This document shows, piece by piece, positions 51,900 through 61,154 of a stretch of 64,000 bases of DNA. Origin of the DNA: Streptomyces alboniger (GTDB taxonomy: Bacteria > Actinomycetota > Actinomycetes > Streptomycetales > Streptomycetaceae). Within the stretch, counting starts at the first letter, position 1; each line of letters starts with the position of its first letter. The translations under genes and the position numbers were made by a program. The notes under the pieces are model-generated. The model made no database searches and was not told the DNA's origin. It was given only the letters and a program-made list of their open reading frames with translations. The stretch spans positions 2,604,001 to 2,668,000 of the forward strand of contig NZ_CP023695.1 of the NCBI RefSeq assembly GCF_008704395.1. Reading direction: 5' to 3'.

Positions 51900-53339
51900 C
51901 TAGAACGGCTCGAAGTCGTCGTACTCGCGCTGCGCCTCATCCCGCTCCGCCTCGCGCTCCTTGCGGCGCTGGGCGGCCGGACGGGGCGCCTCCAGGCGGT
52001 GGTCCTCGCCGCGGCGGCCGAGCATCTCGGCGCCCGCCATCATGGTCGGCTCCCAGTCGAAGACGACCGCGTTCTCCTCCGGGCCGATGGCGACGCCGTC
52101 GCCGGCGCGGGCGCCCGCCTTCATCAGCTGGTCCTCGACGCCGAGGCGGTTGAGGCGGTCCGCGAGGTACCCGACGGCCTCGTCGTTGTTGAAGTCGGTC
52201 TGACGGATCCAGCGCTCCGGCTTCTCGCCGCGCACGCGGTAGATGCCGTCCTCCTCGCGGGTGACCGTGAAGCCGGAGTCGTCGACGGCCTTGGGACGGA
52301 TGACGATGCGGGTCGCCTCCTCCTTGGGCTTCGCGGCGCGCGCGGCGGCGACCAGCTCGGCCAGACCGAAGGACAGCTCCTTGAGGCCCTTGTGGGCGAC
52401 GGCCGACACCTCGAAGACGCGGTAGCCGCGCGCCTCCAGGTCGGGCCGGACCATCTCGGCGAGGTCCTGTCCGTCGGGCACGTCGATCTTGTTGAGGACG
52501 ACGATGCGCGGACGGTTCTCCAGGCCCGCGCCGTACTGCCGCAGCTCCTCCTCGATGACGTCGAGGTCGGAGACGGGGTCGCGGTCGGACTCCAGGGTCG
52601 CCGTGTCGAGTACGTGCACGAGCACGCTGCACCGCTCGACGTGCCGCAGGAACTCCAGGCCGAGGCCGCGGCCCTGGCTCGCGCCCGGGATGAGGCCGGG
52701 CACGTCGGCGACGGTGTAGACGGTCGAGCCCGCCGTCACCACGCCGAGGTTCGGGACGAGCGTCGTGAAGGGGTAGTCCGCGATCTTCGGCTTCGCCGCG
52801 CTCAGCACGGAGATCAGCGAGGACTTGCCCGCGCTCGGGTAGCCCACCAGGGCGACGTCGGCGACGGTCTTGAGCTCCAGGACGAGGTCCCGCTCCTCAC
52901 CCGGCACACCGAGCAGCGCGAAGCCGGGGGCCTTGCGCCGGGCGGAGGCGAGCGCCGCGTTGCCGAGGCCGCCGCGGCCGCCCTGGCCGGCGACGAAGGT
53001 GGTGCCCTGGCCGACCATGTCCGCGAGGACGTTGCCCTCGCGGTCCATGACGACCGTGCCGTCGGGGACGGGCAGGACGAGGTCCTGGCCGTCCTTGCCG
53101 GAGCGGTTGTCACCGGCGCCGGGCTGGCCGTTGGTGGCCTTGCGGTGCGGGCTGTGGTGGTAGTCGAGCAGCGTGGTGACGTCCTGGTCGACGACCAGGA
53201 TCACGTCACCGCCACGGCCGCCGTTGCCGCCGTCCGGGCCGCCGAGCGGCTTGAACTTCTCACGGTGAACGGAGGCACAGCCGTGGCCTCCGCTACCCGC
53301 GGCGACATGCAGCTCGACGCGGTCCACGAAGGTGGTCAT
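51900..53339 (-). CDS. obg: Obg GTPase
   Basis: The 479-residue GTPase has an N-terminal glycine-rich Obg fold ([16 protein letters not shown]), the G domain with [20 protein letters not shown] and [20 protein letters not shown] for guanine specificity, and the C-terminal OCT domain with a charged tail ([13 protein letters not shown]). Obg links ribosome assembly and GTP levels; in Streptomyces it influences aerial growth and sporulation, from family knowledge. It is downstream of rpmA in the rplU-rpmA-obg operon. Confidence 0.97.
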   Translation of the reverse strand: MTTFVDRVELHVAAGSGGHGCASVHREKFKPLGGPDGGNGGRGGDVILVVDQDVTTLLDYHHSPHRKATNGQPGAGDNRSGKDGQDLVLPVPDGTVVMDREGNVLADMVGQGTTFVAGQGGRGGLGNAALASARRKAPGFALLGVPGEERDLVLELKTVADVALVGYPSAGKSSLISVLSAAKPKIADYPFTTLVPNLGVVTAGSTVYTVADVPGLIPGASQGRGLGLEFLRHVERCSVLVHVLDTATLESDRDPVSDLDVIEEELRQYGAGLENRPRIVVLNKIDVPDGQDLAEMVRPDLEARGYRVFEVSAVAHKGLKELSFGLAELVAAARAAKPKEEATRIVIRPKAVDDSGFTVTREEDGIYRVRGEKPERWIRQTDFNNDEAVGYLADRLNRLGVEDQLMKAGARAGDGVAIGPEENAVVFDWEPTMMAGAEMLGRRGEDHRLEAPRPAAQRRKEREAERDEAQREYDDFEPF

Positions 53340-53388
53340 GGTTCAGTGCCTCCAGAAGAAACGTGCGGGGGGTGTCTCTTGCGTAACA

Positions 53389-53438
53389 CGCGAAAGGCGG
53401 ACCCGCTTCCCCGCCGGGGAAGTGAGGTCCGCCTCGCG
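53389..53438. terminator. Long hairpin between rpmA and obg
   Basis: Outer arms CGCGA..AGGCGGACC and GGTCCGCCTCGCG enclose a second CTTCCCC/GGGGAAG stem. It lies in the 110-bp gap and probably attenuates transcription, so obg gets less transcript than the two ribosomal genes. Confidence 0.7.
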
Positions 53439-53449
53439 AAAAGAACCGA

Positions 53450-53704
53450 TCAGGCGACCGGAACGATGTTCACGACCTTGCGGCCACGGTGCGTGCCGAA
53501 CTCGACCGCGCCCGCGTCCAGCGCGAACAGGGTGTCGTCCTTGCCGCGGCCGACGCCCGAACCCGGGTGGAAGTGGGTGCCGCGCTGGCGGACCAGGATC
53601 TCACCGGCGTTGACGACCTGACCGCCGAAGCGCTTCACGCCGAGCCGCTGAGCATTGGAGTCGCGACCGTTCCGAGTGGACGATGCGCCCTTCTTGTGTG
53701 CCAT
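53450..53704 (-). CDS. rpmA: 50S ribosomal protein L27
   Basis: The 84-residue protein starts [20 protein letters not shown] and has the conserved [20 protein letters not shown] stretch. bL27 reaches the peptidyl-transferase centre. There is no N-terminal propeptide, as expected outside Firmicutes. It follows rplU by 14 bp. Confidence 0.97.
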   Translation of the reverse strand: MAHKKGASSTRNGRDSNAQRLGVKRFGGQVVNAGEILVRQRGTHFHPGSGVGRGKDDTLFALDAGAVEFGTHRGRKVVNIVPVA

Positions 53705-53718
53705 CTTGTCTCAGTCCC

Positions 53719-54039
53719 TTACTTCGCAGCCGTGGGGATACCGGTGACCTTGATCGCCGTGTACTGCTGGCGGTGACCCTGGCGACGGCGGTAGCCGGTC
53801 TTGTTCTTGTACCGAAGGATGTCGATCTTGGCACCCTTGTGGTGGTCCACGACCTCGGCGGTGACCTTGATGCCGGCCAGGACCCACGGGTCGCTGGTGA
53901 CGGAGTCGCCGTCGACAACGAGCAGGGTCGAGAGCTCGACCGTGTCGCCAACCTTGGCCGTGGGAATCTTGTCAACCTCAACGATGTCGTCGACAGCAAC
54001 CTTGTGCTGGCGACCACCGCTGCGCACGATGGCGTACAC
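53719..54039 (-). CDS. rplU: 50S ribosomal protein L21
   Basis: The 106-residue protein starts [20 protein letters not shown] (GTG) and ends [15 protein letters not shown], the correct length for bL21. The reading frame is open upstream to 54189, but the promoter at 54189-54217 shows that those codons are leader. The leader is about 143 nt. Confidence 0.96.
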   Translation of the reverse strand: MYAIVRSGGRQHKVAVDDIVEVDKIPTAKVGDTVELSTLLVVDGDSVTSDPWVLAGIKVTAEVVDHHKGAKIDILRYKNKTGYRRRQGHRQQYTAIKVTGIPTAAK

Positions 54040-54188
54040 GCGGATCTCTCTCTCGCTCGGAACGGGACCCCCGCAGTCCAGCCACCCACGAAGGCGGGCG
54101 GCCTCTCCCCAACCCGGGACAGTGCCCACGGTCTGGGAGGAAAAGGGTTTACAGGGGGCGGGCGTGCATAGGAACACGCCGACGGTCA

Positions 54189-54217
54189 AGGTTACGGGGC
54201 CCGCCCTGAAGGGTCAA
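54189..54217 (-). promoter_or_regulatory. rplU promoter
   Basis: On the minus strand TTGACC (54217-54212), a 17-nt spacer and TAACCT (54194-54189) form a good HrdB-type promoter for rplU-rpmA-obg. The long leader could hold a ribosomal-protein autoregulatory structure. Confidence 0.7.
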
Positions 54218-54258
54218 ACCGGGCCCCGCGCCCCCGCTCACCTGGGCGGCCCCCACCG

Positions 54259-55617
54259 TCACGTGGTCGGCTTCTCACCGTCAGGCGGCAGCGGCTTGAC
54301 GCCCTTGCACAGGTCCGTCTTGTCGGCGGTGCCCGGCCAGGCCACGGCCCCCGTGCGGTTGAAGTGCGAGCGGTAGGTGTCGTGCACCGAGTCGTCGTCG
54401 ACCTTGACGATCGCCTCGTCGTTCTCGCGCAGCGCGGGCGCCGTGTAGTTCTGCGAGCCGGTGAAGGAGACCTTGTTCCGCTTGCCGTCGTACATGCCGT
54501 CGATGAGCAGGTACTTCGAGTGGATGATGTAGGGCGTGATCAGCTTGGCGCCGGGGTTCAGCGGGTCCCTGTCGTCGTTGTAGCAGCGCACGGAGGGGCC
54601 ACCGGGCTGGTGGAGCTGCTCCCAGGTGCCGGGAGTGCCGCCCTGGCTCTTGGCGCTGTCCGTCTCGGCGTACAGGATGCTGACGTCGCAGCCGGCCTTC
54701 TTCAGGGAGACCAGCTTGTCGGCGATCTGCTTGCGCGTGATCTTGAAGATGGCGGCGCGGACCTTGGTGCGCTGGGTCACGCCCGCCGCGTCCCGGTAGG
54801 TGCACCGGATGTTGTTCATGACCGAGTACATGGTGTCGGTCTCGTTGACCGTGCCGTTGCGCGGGAAGAAGTACGCCTTGTAGCGGCCGCTGCTGACCGT
54901 GCGGTAGTCCCAGCCCTGCCACTGCTTGCCGAGCATGTCCGTGAAGTACTCGGCGTACGCGTCGTACATGGCGGGGTTGTTCGGCAGCAGGAGCGCGTCG
55001 TTGAAGAACTTGGTGTGCGCGGAGGGCGTCGAGTTCGACGTGGTCTGTACGACCACGTCCCTGGCGCCCTTGACCTGCGAGAACAGCCAGAACTTGTTGT
55101 GCATGATCGACTTGCCGTACCGCGGGTCGCCTAGGCAGGACTTCCCGGTCGGGCAGAGCGTCACGAAGGACGGCCTGGTCCTGCTCGTGCCGAGCGCCTG
55201 CATGAGGCGTGCGTACGAGGCGTTGGTGGGCCGGTCGCTCTTGCTGGTCTCGTCGAGCAGGACCTGGACGTGCACGCCGCGCCTCTTGGCGGCGACGAGC
55301 GCGTCGACGATCGGGGCCTCCCACACGTGGTAGACCGCGACCTTGATCGTCGATCCCGGCACCGCGGCGTTCGTCAGTTCGATCAGCCGGGTGCGGATCG
55401 CGTGCTGCTGGTCGACGCCGCCCTTCGGGTCGTTGAAGATCGGGCCCTCGGTCCAGGTGGGCGTCGGCGTCGTGTCCGCGGAGGCGGTACCCACCGACCC
55501 CGCGGCCTGGATCCCCGCCGCCGACAGGACCGTGGCCAGAGCCACGGCCTGGCGCCCGCCCTTGACCGGCTTCACCGCACGGTGCCGTCCCGTGCCCCGC
55601 AGGCGCACGTGCGCCAT
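54259..55617 (-). CDS. Secreted phospholipase-D-like protein
   Basis: The 452-residue protein has a basic N-terminus and hydrophobic signal segment (AVALATVLSAAGIQAAGSVG) with cleavage near TASA. Two HKD regions are present: IMHNKFWLFS (His, Lys, but no Asp at the usual place) and IIHSKYLLIDG (complete). Substrates in the superfamily include phospholipids and nucleic acids. The incomplete first motif may alter activity. It interrupts the usual rne-rplU adjacency and is transcribed in the same direction as both. Confidence 0.85.
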   Translation of the reverse strand: MAHVRLRGTGRHRAVKPVKGGRQAVALATVLSAAGIQAAGSVGTASADTTPTPTWTEGPIFNDPKGGVDQQHAIRTRLIELTNAAVPGSTIKVAVYHVWEAPIVDALVAAKRRGVHVQVLLDETSKSDRPTNASYARLMQALGTSRTRPSFVTLCPTGKSCLGDPRYGKSIMHNKFWLFSQVKGARDVVVQTTSNSTPSAHTKFFNDALLLPNNPAMYDAYAEYFTDMLGKQWQGWDYRTVSSGRYKAYFFPRNGTVNETDTMYSVMNNIRCTYRDAAGVTQRTKVRAAIFKITRKQIADKLVSLKKAGCDVSILYAETDSAKSQGGTPGTWEQLHQPGGPSVRCYNDDRDPLNPGAKLITPYIIHSKYLLIDGMYDGKRNKVSFTGSQNYTAPALRENDEAIVKVDDDSVHDTYRSHFNRTGAVAWPGTADKTDLCKGVKPLPPDGEKPTT

Positions 55618-55783
55618 CTGTCATCCCTCCCCGACGAGGGCGCGCCGTCTCCCCAACAAGCGCGCCGACGTCCCTGTTGTTCCGTCAGACCGCATGAGTT
55701 TTGCAGGTGTTGTCCGCGCGCTCAAAGTCCAGGGGTGGCGCTTCACGCTTTCGAGCTGTGGCGGTGCGTTTCCCGGACACGCC

Positions 55784-55826
55784 GGTGCCCCCCTGCTCAA
55801 GCCCTACGGCCGAACAGGGGGGCACC
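55784..55826 (-). terminator. rne terminator hairpin
   Basis: GGTGCCCCCCTG and CAGGGGGGCACC form a perfect 12-bp stem with a 19-nt loop, about 15 bp past the rne stop on the minus strand. Confidence 0.75.
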
Positions 55827-55841
55827 GGGTGCGCGAAGCGG

Positions 55842-58800
55842 TCAGCCCTCGCTGGAGGCGGTGGCCGAGACACCGGACGGCTTCTGCTCCGCCGCCGCTG
55901 CCTTCTTCGCCGTCGCCTTCGACGCCTTCTTGGCCGTCGTCTTCTTGGCGGCCGTCTTCTTGGCCGCGGTCTTCTTGGCCGCGGTCTTCTTGGCGGCCGT
56001 CTTCTTGGCGGGCGCCTTCTTCGCGGCCTTACGCGCCGTCTTCTTGGCCGGAGCCGCTTCCTCGGCAGGAGCCTCGGCCTCGGCCGCGGGCTTCTCCGCC
56101 TCGGTCTTCACGGGCTCGGCCTTCTCCGCCGACGGGACGACCACGACGGCCGCCTCCTCGGACGCGGTCGGCGCGGTGGCCTTGCGCACCGCACGGCGCC
56201 GCGGACGGGCCGGGGCGGCGTCGGCGACGGGCGCCTCGGCCACGGGCTCGGCCACCGGCTCGGCGGCGGGCTCCGCCTTGGGCGCCGGGGCCACGACGAC
56301 CTCGGCGGCCTCGGGCTCGGCGCTCTGCGCGGTCTTCGGCGAACCGGCGGGCGACGTCGCCTTGCGGACGGCACGACGGCGCGTACGTCCCTTCGGCGCG
56401 GCGTCCTCCGCGGGGGCCTCGGCGTGCGCCTCGTGCGCCGCCTCGACGGCCTCGGGGGTGCCGACCATCGGGTCCTCGGCGGCGGGCGCCGCGGTGCGCG
56501 CGGCGTCGGAGCCGACGACCGGGACCTCGGCCCTCGTGGCCTGTTCCTCGGCCTCGGCCTGAGCCTCGGCCTTCGCGGCCCGCTCGGCGGCCCGCTCAGC
56601 TGCCTTCTCCGCGGCCTTGGCCCTCTTGCCCGACCGCTTCGAGGGCTCCGCCTTCGGAGCCTCCTCCTGCGGAGCCTCGGCGGGAGCGGCCTCGGCGCGG
56701 GGAGCGCCCGCGGGGGCCGAGGCCCGCCGCGTCGCCCTGCGCCGGGAGCGGCCACCGCGCGAAGCGGCGGCCTCGGCCTCGGCCGCGCTGCTGTACAGCT
56801 CCTCGTCCGGGACGAACTCGGGCTCGGGCAGCGCCACCGGGGCGGCGACCTCCGCGGCGATCTCGTCCGCGGTCTCGATGGCCTGCTCGACGGCCTCGAC
56901 GGCCTCGATGTCGTCGACGCCCTCGGCCTCGTGCTCGTGACCGTGGTCCTGGTGGTCCACGCCGCCACGCCCGCGCTTCTTGCGCTTGCCGCCGCCACCG
57001 GCGGCGGTCGGCTGCTCCATGTGCACGATGACGCCACGGCCGTTGCAGTGCACGCAGGTCTCGGAGAAGGACTCCAGGAGCCCCTGGCCGACCCGCTTAC
57101 GGGTCATCTGCACCAGACCGAGCGAGGTGACCTCGGCGACCTGGTGCTTCGTACGGTCTCGGCCGAGGCATTCGAGCAGCCGGCGCAGGACCAGATCGCG
57201 GTTGGACTCCAGGACCATGTCGATGAAGTCGATGACGACGATGCCGCCCAGGTCGCGCAGCCGCAGCTGGCGCACGATCTCCTCGGCCGCTTCGAGGTTG
57301 TTCCTCGTCACGGTCTCTTCGAGGTTGCCGCCCTGACCGGTGAACTTGCCGGTGTTGACGTCGACGACGATCATCGCCTCGGTCTTGTCGATCACCAGCG
57401 AGCCGCCGCTGGGCAGCCAGACCTTGCGGTCCAGGGCCTTCGCGAGCTGCTCGTCGATGCGGTACGTCGCGAAGACGTCGACCTCGGACGTCCACCTCGA
57501 GAGGCGGTCGGCCAGGTCGGGCGCGACGTGCGAGACGTATCCGTGGATGGTCTGCCACGCGTCGTCACCGCTCACGATGACCTTGGAGAAGTCCTCGTTG
57601 AAGATGTCGCGGACGACGCGGACGGTCATGTCCGGCTCGCCGTACAGCAGGCTCGGCGAGCTGGTGGAGATCGCCTTCGCCTTCTTCTGGATCTCTTCCC
57701 ACTGCCCCTGGAGACGCTCGACGTCACGGCGCAGCTCGTCCTCGCTCGCGCCCTCGGCGGCGGTGCGCACGATGACGCCCGCGTCCTCGGGGACGATCTT
57801 CTTGAGGATGGTCTTCAGACGCGCGCGCTCGGTGTCGGGCAGCTTGCGGCTGATGCCGGTCATCGACCCCTCGGGGACGTAGACCAGATAGCGGCCGGGC
57901 AGCGAGACCTGGCTGGTCAGGCGGGCGCCCTTGTGGCCGATGGGGTCCTTGGTGACCTGCACGAGGACCGACTGGCCGGACTTCAGCGCGGACTCGATGC
58001 GCCGGGGGCCGTTGGCCATGCCGAGCGCTTCGAAGTTGACCTCACCGGCGTACAGGACCGCGTTGCGGCCCTTGCCGATGTCGATGAACGCGGCCTCCAT
58101 GGAGGGCAGCACGTTCTGCACCTTGCCGAGGTAGACGTTCCCGACGTACGAGGTCGCCTGTTCCTTGTTGACGTAGTGCTCGACGAGGACGTTGTCCTCG
58201 AGGACGCCGATCTGGGTGCGCTCGCCGTTCTGGCGTACGACCATCACGCGCTCGACGGCCTCGCGGCGCGCCAGGAACTCGGCCTCGGTGATGATCGGCA
58301 CCCGGCGGCGGCCCTGCTCGCGGCCCTCGCGGCGGCGCTGCTTCTTGGCCTCCAGGCGGGTCGAGCCCTTGATGGACGTGACCTCGTCGACGCCGGTGCC
58401 GAGCTCGCGCTCTTCCTTCTTGCGCGGCTCCCGGACCTTCACGACCGTACGCTCCGGGTCGCCGTCGCCCGGCTCGCCCTCGGCGGAGTCACCGGCACGG
58501 CGACGACGCCGGCGACGGCGACGGCTGCTGCTGGAGCCGGACCCGCCGTTCTCCGAGGCCGCGTCCTCCGAGTCGTCCTCGGCGTCCTCGGCGGCCTGCT
58601 CGGCGGTGTCCTCGGTGTCCTGCTCCGCCTGCTCGGCGGCGGTCTCGTCGTCGGAGTCGGCCGTGGTGTCGTTCTGCTCGTCGTCCTGGTCGGCCAGCTC
58701 ACCGCGGCGACGGCGGCGGCCACCGCGACGGCGCCTGCGGCCCTGGCGCTCGCCGGAGTCCTCCGCGTCGTCGTCGGAGTCGGCCTGCTCGGCGGCCGTG

Positions 58801-60071
58801 TCCTCGGCCTCCTCGGCCGGCTGCTCCTCGACGCCTGCCGAGGCGGCCTTGACCGGCTCCCGCTCCTCGACGGCGGCGGGCTGCTCCTCCGCGGCCCGAC
58901 GGCGGCGACGGCGACGCGGGGCCGTCTCCTCCGCCACGGGGGCGGCGGGCTCCTGGACGGGCTCCTCGACGGACTCCTCGGCGGCCTCGGCAGCGGCGGC
59001 TGCGGCGGCGCTCTCCGGGGTCTGGAACATCGGCGCGGCGAACACGGGCGCCTGGAAGACGGCGACGGCGGGACGGGGCTTGCGGCCGCCGCCCTCACCG
59101 GACGCGTCGGCGCTCTGGGCCTTGCGGGCCTTGTGACCGGCGGGCGCGGAGAATCCGACGGCCGCGGTCTTACGGGTGGCGCGACGGCGACGGCCACGGG
59201 GGGCGTCGTCGTCCACGGGCTCGGCGGGGGCTTCCTCGACCGGCGCGGGCTTCTGAGCGGCCTGCTCGGTGGCGGTGCTCTCCTCGGGCTTCTCGGCGGC
59301 CTTCGGCTCACCGGCGGGCGCGGAGGCACTACGGGTGGCGCGGCGGCGCGAGCGGCGCGGTGCGGCCTCCTCGGCGACCGGCTCGGCCTCCTCGACCTCA
59401 GCGGCGGCCACAGCAGGCGCCGGCTCGACGGCGGCGGGCGCCTCTGCGGCGGCCTTCGGCTCACCGGCGGGCGCGGAGGCACGGCGGGTGGCACGACGGC
59501 GAGCACGCGGCGCGGGAGCGGCCTCCTCCTCGGCGGCGGGCGCGGCCTCGACGTCCACGGAGCCCTCGGCGGCGACCGCCACGGCCTCGGCGACCTCGGT
59601 GGCCTGCGGGGCACCGGCGGGCGCGGAGGCACGGCGGGCGGCACGACGGCGCGTACGCGGTGCCGGGGCGGCCTCCTCGGCCTCCGCGGTCTCCTCAGCG
59701 ACGGGCGCGGAAGCCTCGGCGGCGGGCGCGGTGGGCTCGCTCACCTCGGCGGCCTTCGGCTCACCGGCGGGCGCGGAGGCGCGGCGGGTGGCGCGGCGGC
59801 GCGCTCGGGGCGCCGGGGCGGCCTCCTCCGCGGCGGGCGCGGGGGCCTCGGCCGTGGCGGCCACAGCGCTCTCCTCGGCCTTATCGGCCTTCTCGGCCTC
59901 TGTCACGTCTTCGGCGGCGGGGGTGGCCGGTATGGCCGGGGCCGCGGCCTCGGTGGTGCCCGCGGGCGGTCCCGCGGGGCGCGACGCGGCGCGGCGCCTG
60001 CGGCGCGGCGGCAGGGTGTCGCTGGGGGTGTCGTTCTGCGAGCCCTCAGTGGGTTCGTTCGGCTCAAGCAT
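55842..60071 (-). CDS. rne: Ribonuclease E/G with long repetitive arms (RNase ES type)
   Basis: The 1409-residue endoribonuclease has a catalytic core at about residues 600-1000: an S1 domain (NVYLGKVQNVLPSMEAAFID), the DNase-I-like subdomain with catalytic Asp in GGIVVIDFIDM, and a zinc-link CVHCNGRG. The N-terminal 590 residues and C-terminal 400 are Ala/Glu/Arg/Pro-rich and disordered. The N-terminal arm carries four 50-residue repeats with RRRATRRASAPAGEPKA. The C-terminus is a Lys/Ala tail with repeated AKKT, probably binding RNA. The core in the middle with two arms matches Streptomyces RNase ES, the scaffold for PNPase interaction (family knowledge). ATG at 60071 follows GGGAGAA. Confidence 0.93.
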   Translation of the reverse strand: MLEPNEPTEGSQNDTPSDTLPPRRRRRAASRPAGPPAGTTEAAAPAIPATPAAEDVTEAEKADKAEESAVAATAEAPAPAAEEAAPAPRARRRATRRASAPAGEPKAAEVSEPTAPAAEASAPVAEETAEAEEAAPAPRTRRRAARRASAPAGAPQATEVAEAVAVAAEGSVDVEAAPAAEEEAAPAPRARRRATRRASAPAGEPKAAAEAPAAVEPAPAVAAAEVEEAEPVAEEAAPRRSRRRATRSASAPAGEPKAAEKPEESTATEQAAQKPAPVEEAPAEPVDDDAPRGRRRRATRKTAAVGFSAPAGHKARKAQSADASGEGGGRKPRPAVAVFQAPVFAAPMFQTPESAAAAAAAEAAEESVEEPVQEPAAPVAEETAPRRRRRRRAAEEQPAAVEEREPVKAASAGVEEQPAEEAEDTAAEQADSDDDAEDSGERQGRRRRRGGRRRRRGELADQDDEQNDTTADSDDETAAEQAEQDTEDTAEQAAEDAEDDSEDAASENGGSGSSSSRRRRRRRRRAGDSAEGEPGDGDPERTVVKVREPRKKEERELGTGVDEVTSIKGSTRLEAKKQRRREGREQGRRRVPIITEAEFLARREAVERVMVVRQNGERTQIGVLEDNVLVEHYVNKEQATSYVGNVYLGKVQNVLPSMEAAFIDIGKGRNAVLYAGEVNFEALGMANGPRRIESALKSGQSVLVQVTKDPIGHKGARLTSQVSLPGRYLVYVPEGSMTGISRKLPDTERARLKTILKKIVPEDAGVIVRTAAEGASEDELRRDVERLQGQWEEIQKKAKAISTSSPSLLYGEPDMTVRVVRDIFNEDFSKVIVSGDDAWQTIHGYVSHVAPDLADRLSRWTSEVDVFATYRIDEQLAKALDRKVWLPSGGSLVIDKTEAMIVVDVNTGKFTGQGGNLEETVTRNNLEAAEEIVRQLRLRDLGGIVVIDFIDMVLESNRDLVLRRLLECLGRDRTKHQVAEVTSLGLVQMTRKRVGQGLLESFSETCVHCNGRGVIVHMEQPTAAGGGGKRKKRGRGGVDHQDHGHEHEAEGVDDIEAVEAVEQAIETADEIAAEVAAPVALPEPEFVPDEELYSSAAEAEAAASRGGRSRRRATRRASAPAGAPRAEAAPAEAPQEEAPKAEPSKRSGKRAKAAEKAAERAAERAAKAEAQAEAEEQATRAEVPVVGSDAARTAAPAAEDPMVGTPEAVEAAHEAHAEAPAEDAAPKGRTRRRAVRKATSPAGSPKTAQSAEPEAAEVVVAPAPKAEPAAEPVAEPVAEAPVADAAPARPRRRAVRKATAPTASEEAAVVVVPSAEKAEPVKTEAEKPAAEAEAPAEEAAPAKKTARKAAKKAPAKKTAAKKTAAKKTAAKKTAAKKTTAKKASKATAKKAAAAEQKPSGVSATASSEG
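59140..59830 (-). repeat. About 150-bp in-frame repeats in rne
   Basis: The segment CCGGCGGGCGCGGAGGC recurs at 59311, 59464, 59614 and 59764 (spacing 153, 150, 150 bp), with a degenerate copy near 59144. Each unit encodes an Arg-rich patch and an Ala/Glu spacer. Copy number probably varies between strains. Confidence 0.8.
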
Positions 60072-60305
60072 GCGGGCGGTTCTCCCGTCACGCTCCCGGG
60101 CGCCGCGCCTGGTCCGGTGATGCCGCGGCTCGCGCTAGGTGCGCGGGGCCGCCATCCGGGGGCGGGGCGCCGCACGGGAGCTCTCTATGTCTTGTCTCGC
60201 CGGTTCCGTACGCCCAAATGCGGACGGCCTGGCGAAAGTCTCGGTCAGTGCGCTGCCCGACCCAGGTGGCTCCCGAGTACGAGGGCTGCGCGGTGACGTA
60301 CGTCC

Positions 60306-61148
60306 TTAGCGGGGGCCTTCCGGCACCGGCGCCTTCGCGGCGGCAGATACGGCGGCCGTGGGTGGGGCGGCCGTGACTGCCTCGCGGTCGGGCGCGAGCG
60401 GGTCGGTCACCGTGCCGGTCTCTTCATCGAAAAGCCCCTGCGCCAGCCTGGTCACCGCTGCGGGGACCGGCGGCGCCAGGTCGGCCACAGCTCGGAGACC
60501 GGACAGGACGTCGTCAGGTCGTACGGCAGGTGTCACGTGCCGAACAACCAGCCGCAGTATCGCACAGGGCTTGTCGCTCGGCCTATCGGTGTCGTGCGCG
60601 AGCGCCTCACCATCGGTGACCGCTTCCAGGCTCACCACGGCCTCGCGCGCGTCGAACGTACGCATGCCGTTCTTCGTGCGGCGCTGCACCTCGACCGTCT
60701 CCGCTGCGCGGAACAGCTCGGCCGCGCGCTGTGCCTGTGCGGGCTCGACGCCGTCGAGGCGCAGCTCCCAGACGGAGGCGGTCAGCCGGTCGGCGAGGCC
60801 CGAGGTGCGGGACTCGACGGCGTCGGTGATGTCGAGGCCGTCCGGCAGCGATTCGTTCAGCAGCTCGCGGAGCTGGTCGGGGTCGCGCGGCGCGGTGAGC
60901 GCGATCTCCAGGTACTCGGCCTCACTGCCCGTGCCGGTGGGTGCGGCATTGGCGTACGACACCTTCGGGTGCGGGGTGAACCCCGCCGAGTACGCCATGG
61001 GCACCTCGGCGCGGCGCAGCGCACGCTCGAAGGCGCGCTGGAAGTCACGGTGGCTGGTGAACCGGAGGCGGCCGCGCTTGGTGTAGCGCAGGCGGATGCG
61101 CTGCACCGCGGGTGCGGGCGGCGGGCCTTCGGGCTGTCGCTTGCCCAG
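60306..61148 (-). CDS. TIGR03936 (DUF2344) radical-SAM-associated protein, probable CTG start
   Basis: The 280-residue protein contains the DUF2344 core RIRLRYTKRGRLRFTSHRDF, AYSAGFTPHPKVSYANAAPT and EYLEIAL. In many genomes it partners the TIGR03960 radical SAM protein. The frame reads LGKRQPEGPPPAPAVQRIRL from a CTG at 61148; AAGGA lies 10 nt upstream and the preceding gene stops 6 nt before. Streptomyces homologues that I recall begin MGKRQPEGPPPAPAVQRIRL, so CTG is the probable start. The conventional choice is GTG at 61106 (266 residues), which has no ribosome site. No gene is seen in the 234-bp gap to rne. Confidence 0.82.
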   Translation of the reverse strand: MGKRQPEGPPPAPAVQRIRLRYTKRGRLRFTSHRDFQRAFERALRRAEVPMAYSAGFTPHPKVSYANAAPTGTGSEAEYLEIALTAPRDPDQLRELLNESLPDGLDITDAVESRTSGLADRLTASVWELRLDGVEPAQAQRAAELFRAAETVEVQRRTKNGMRTFDAREAVVSLEAVTDGEALAHDTDRPSDKPCAILRLVVRHVTPAVRPDDVLSGLRAVADLAPPVPAAVTRLAQGLFDEETGTVTDPLAPDREAVTAAPPTAAVSAAAKAPVPEGPR

Positions 61149-61154
61149 TGTCGT

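Noticed and set aside
55701..60296. 1531-codon open frame on the plus strand opposite rne
   Set aside because: It is an antisense shadow created by GC-biased third positions; its translation is low-complexity Leu/Gly/Arg and has no domain, while the minus strand encodes RNase E.
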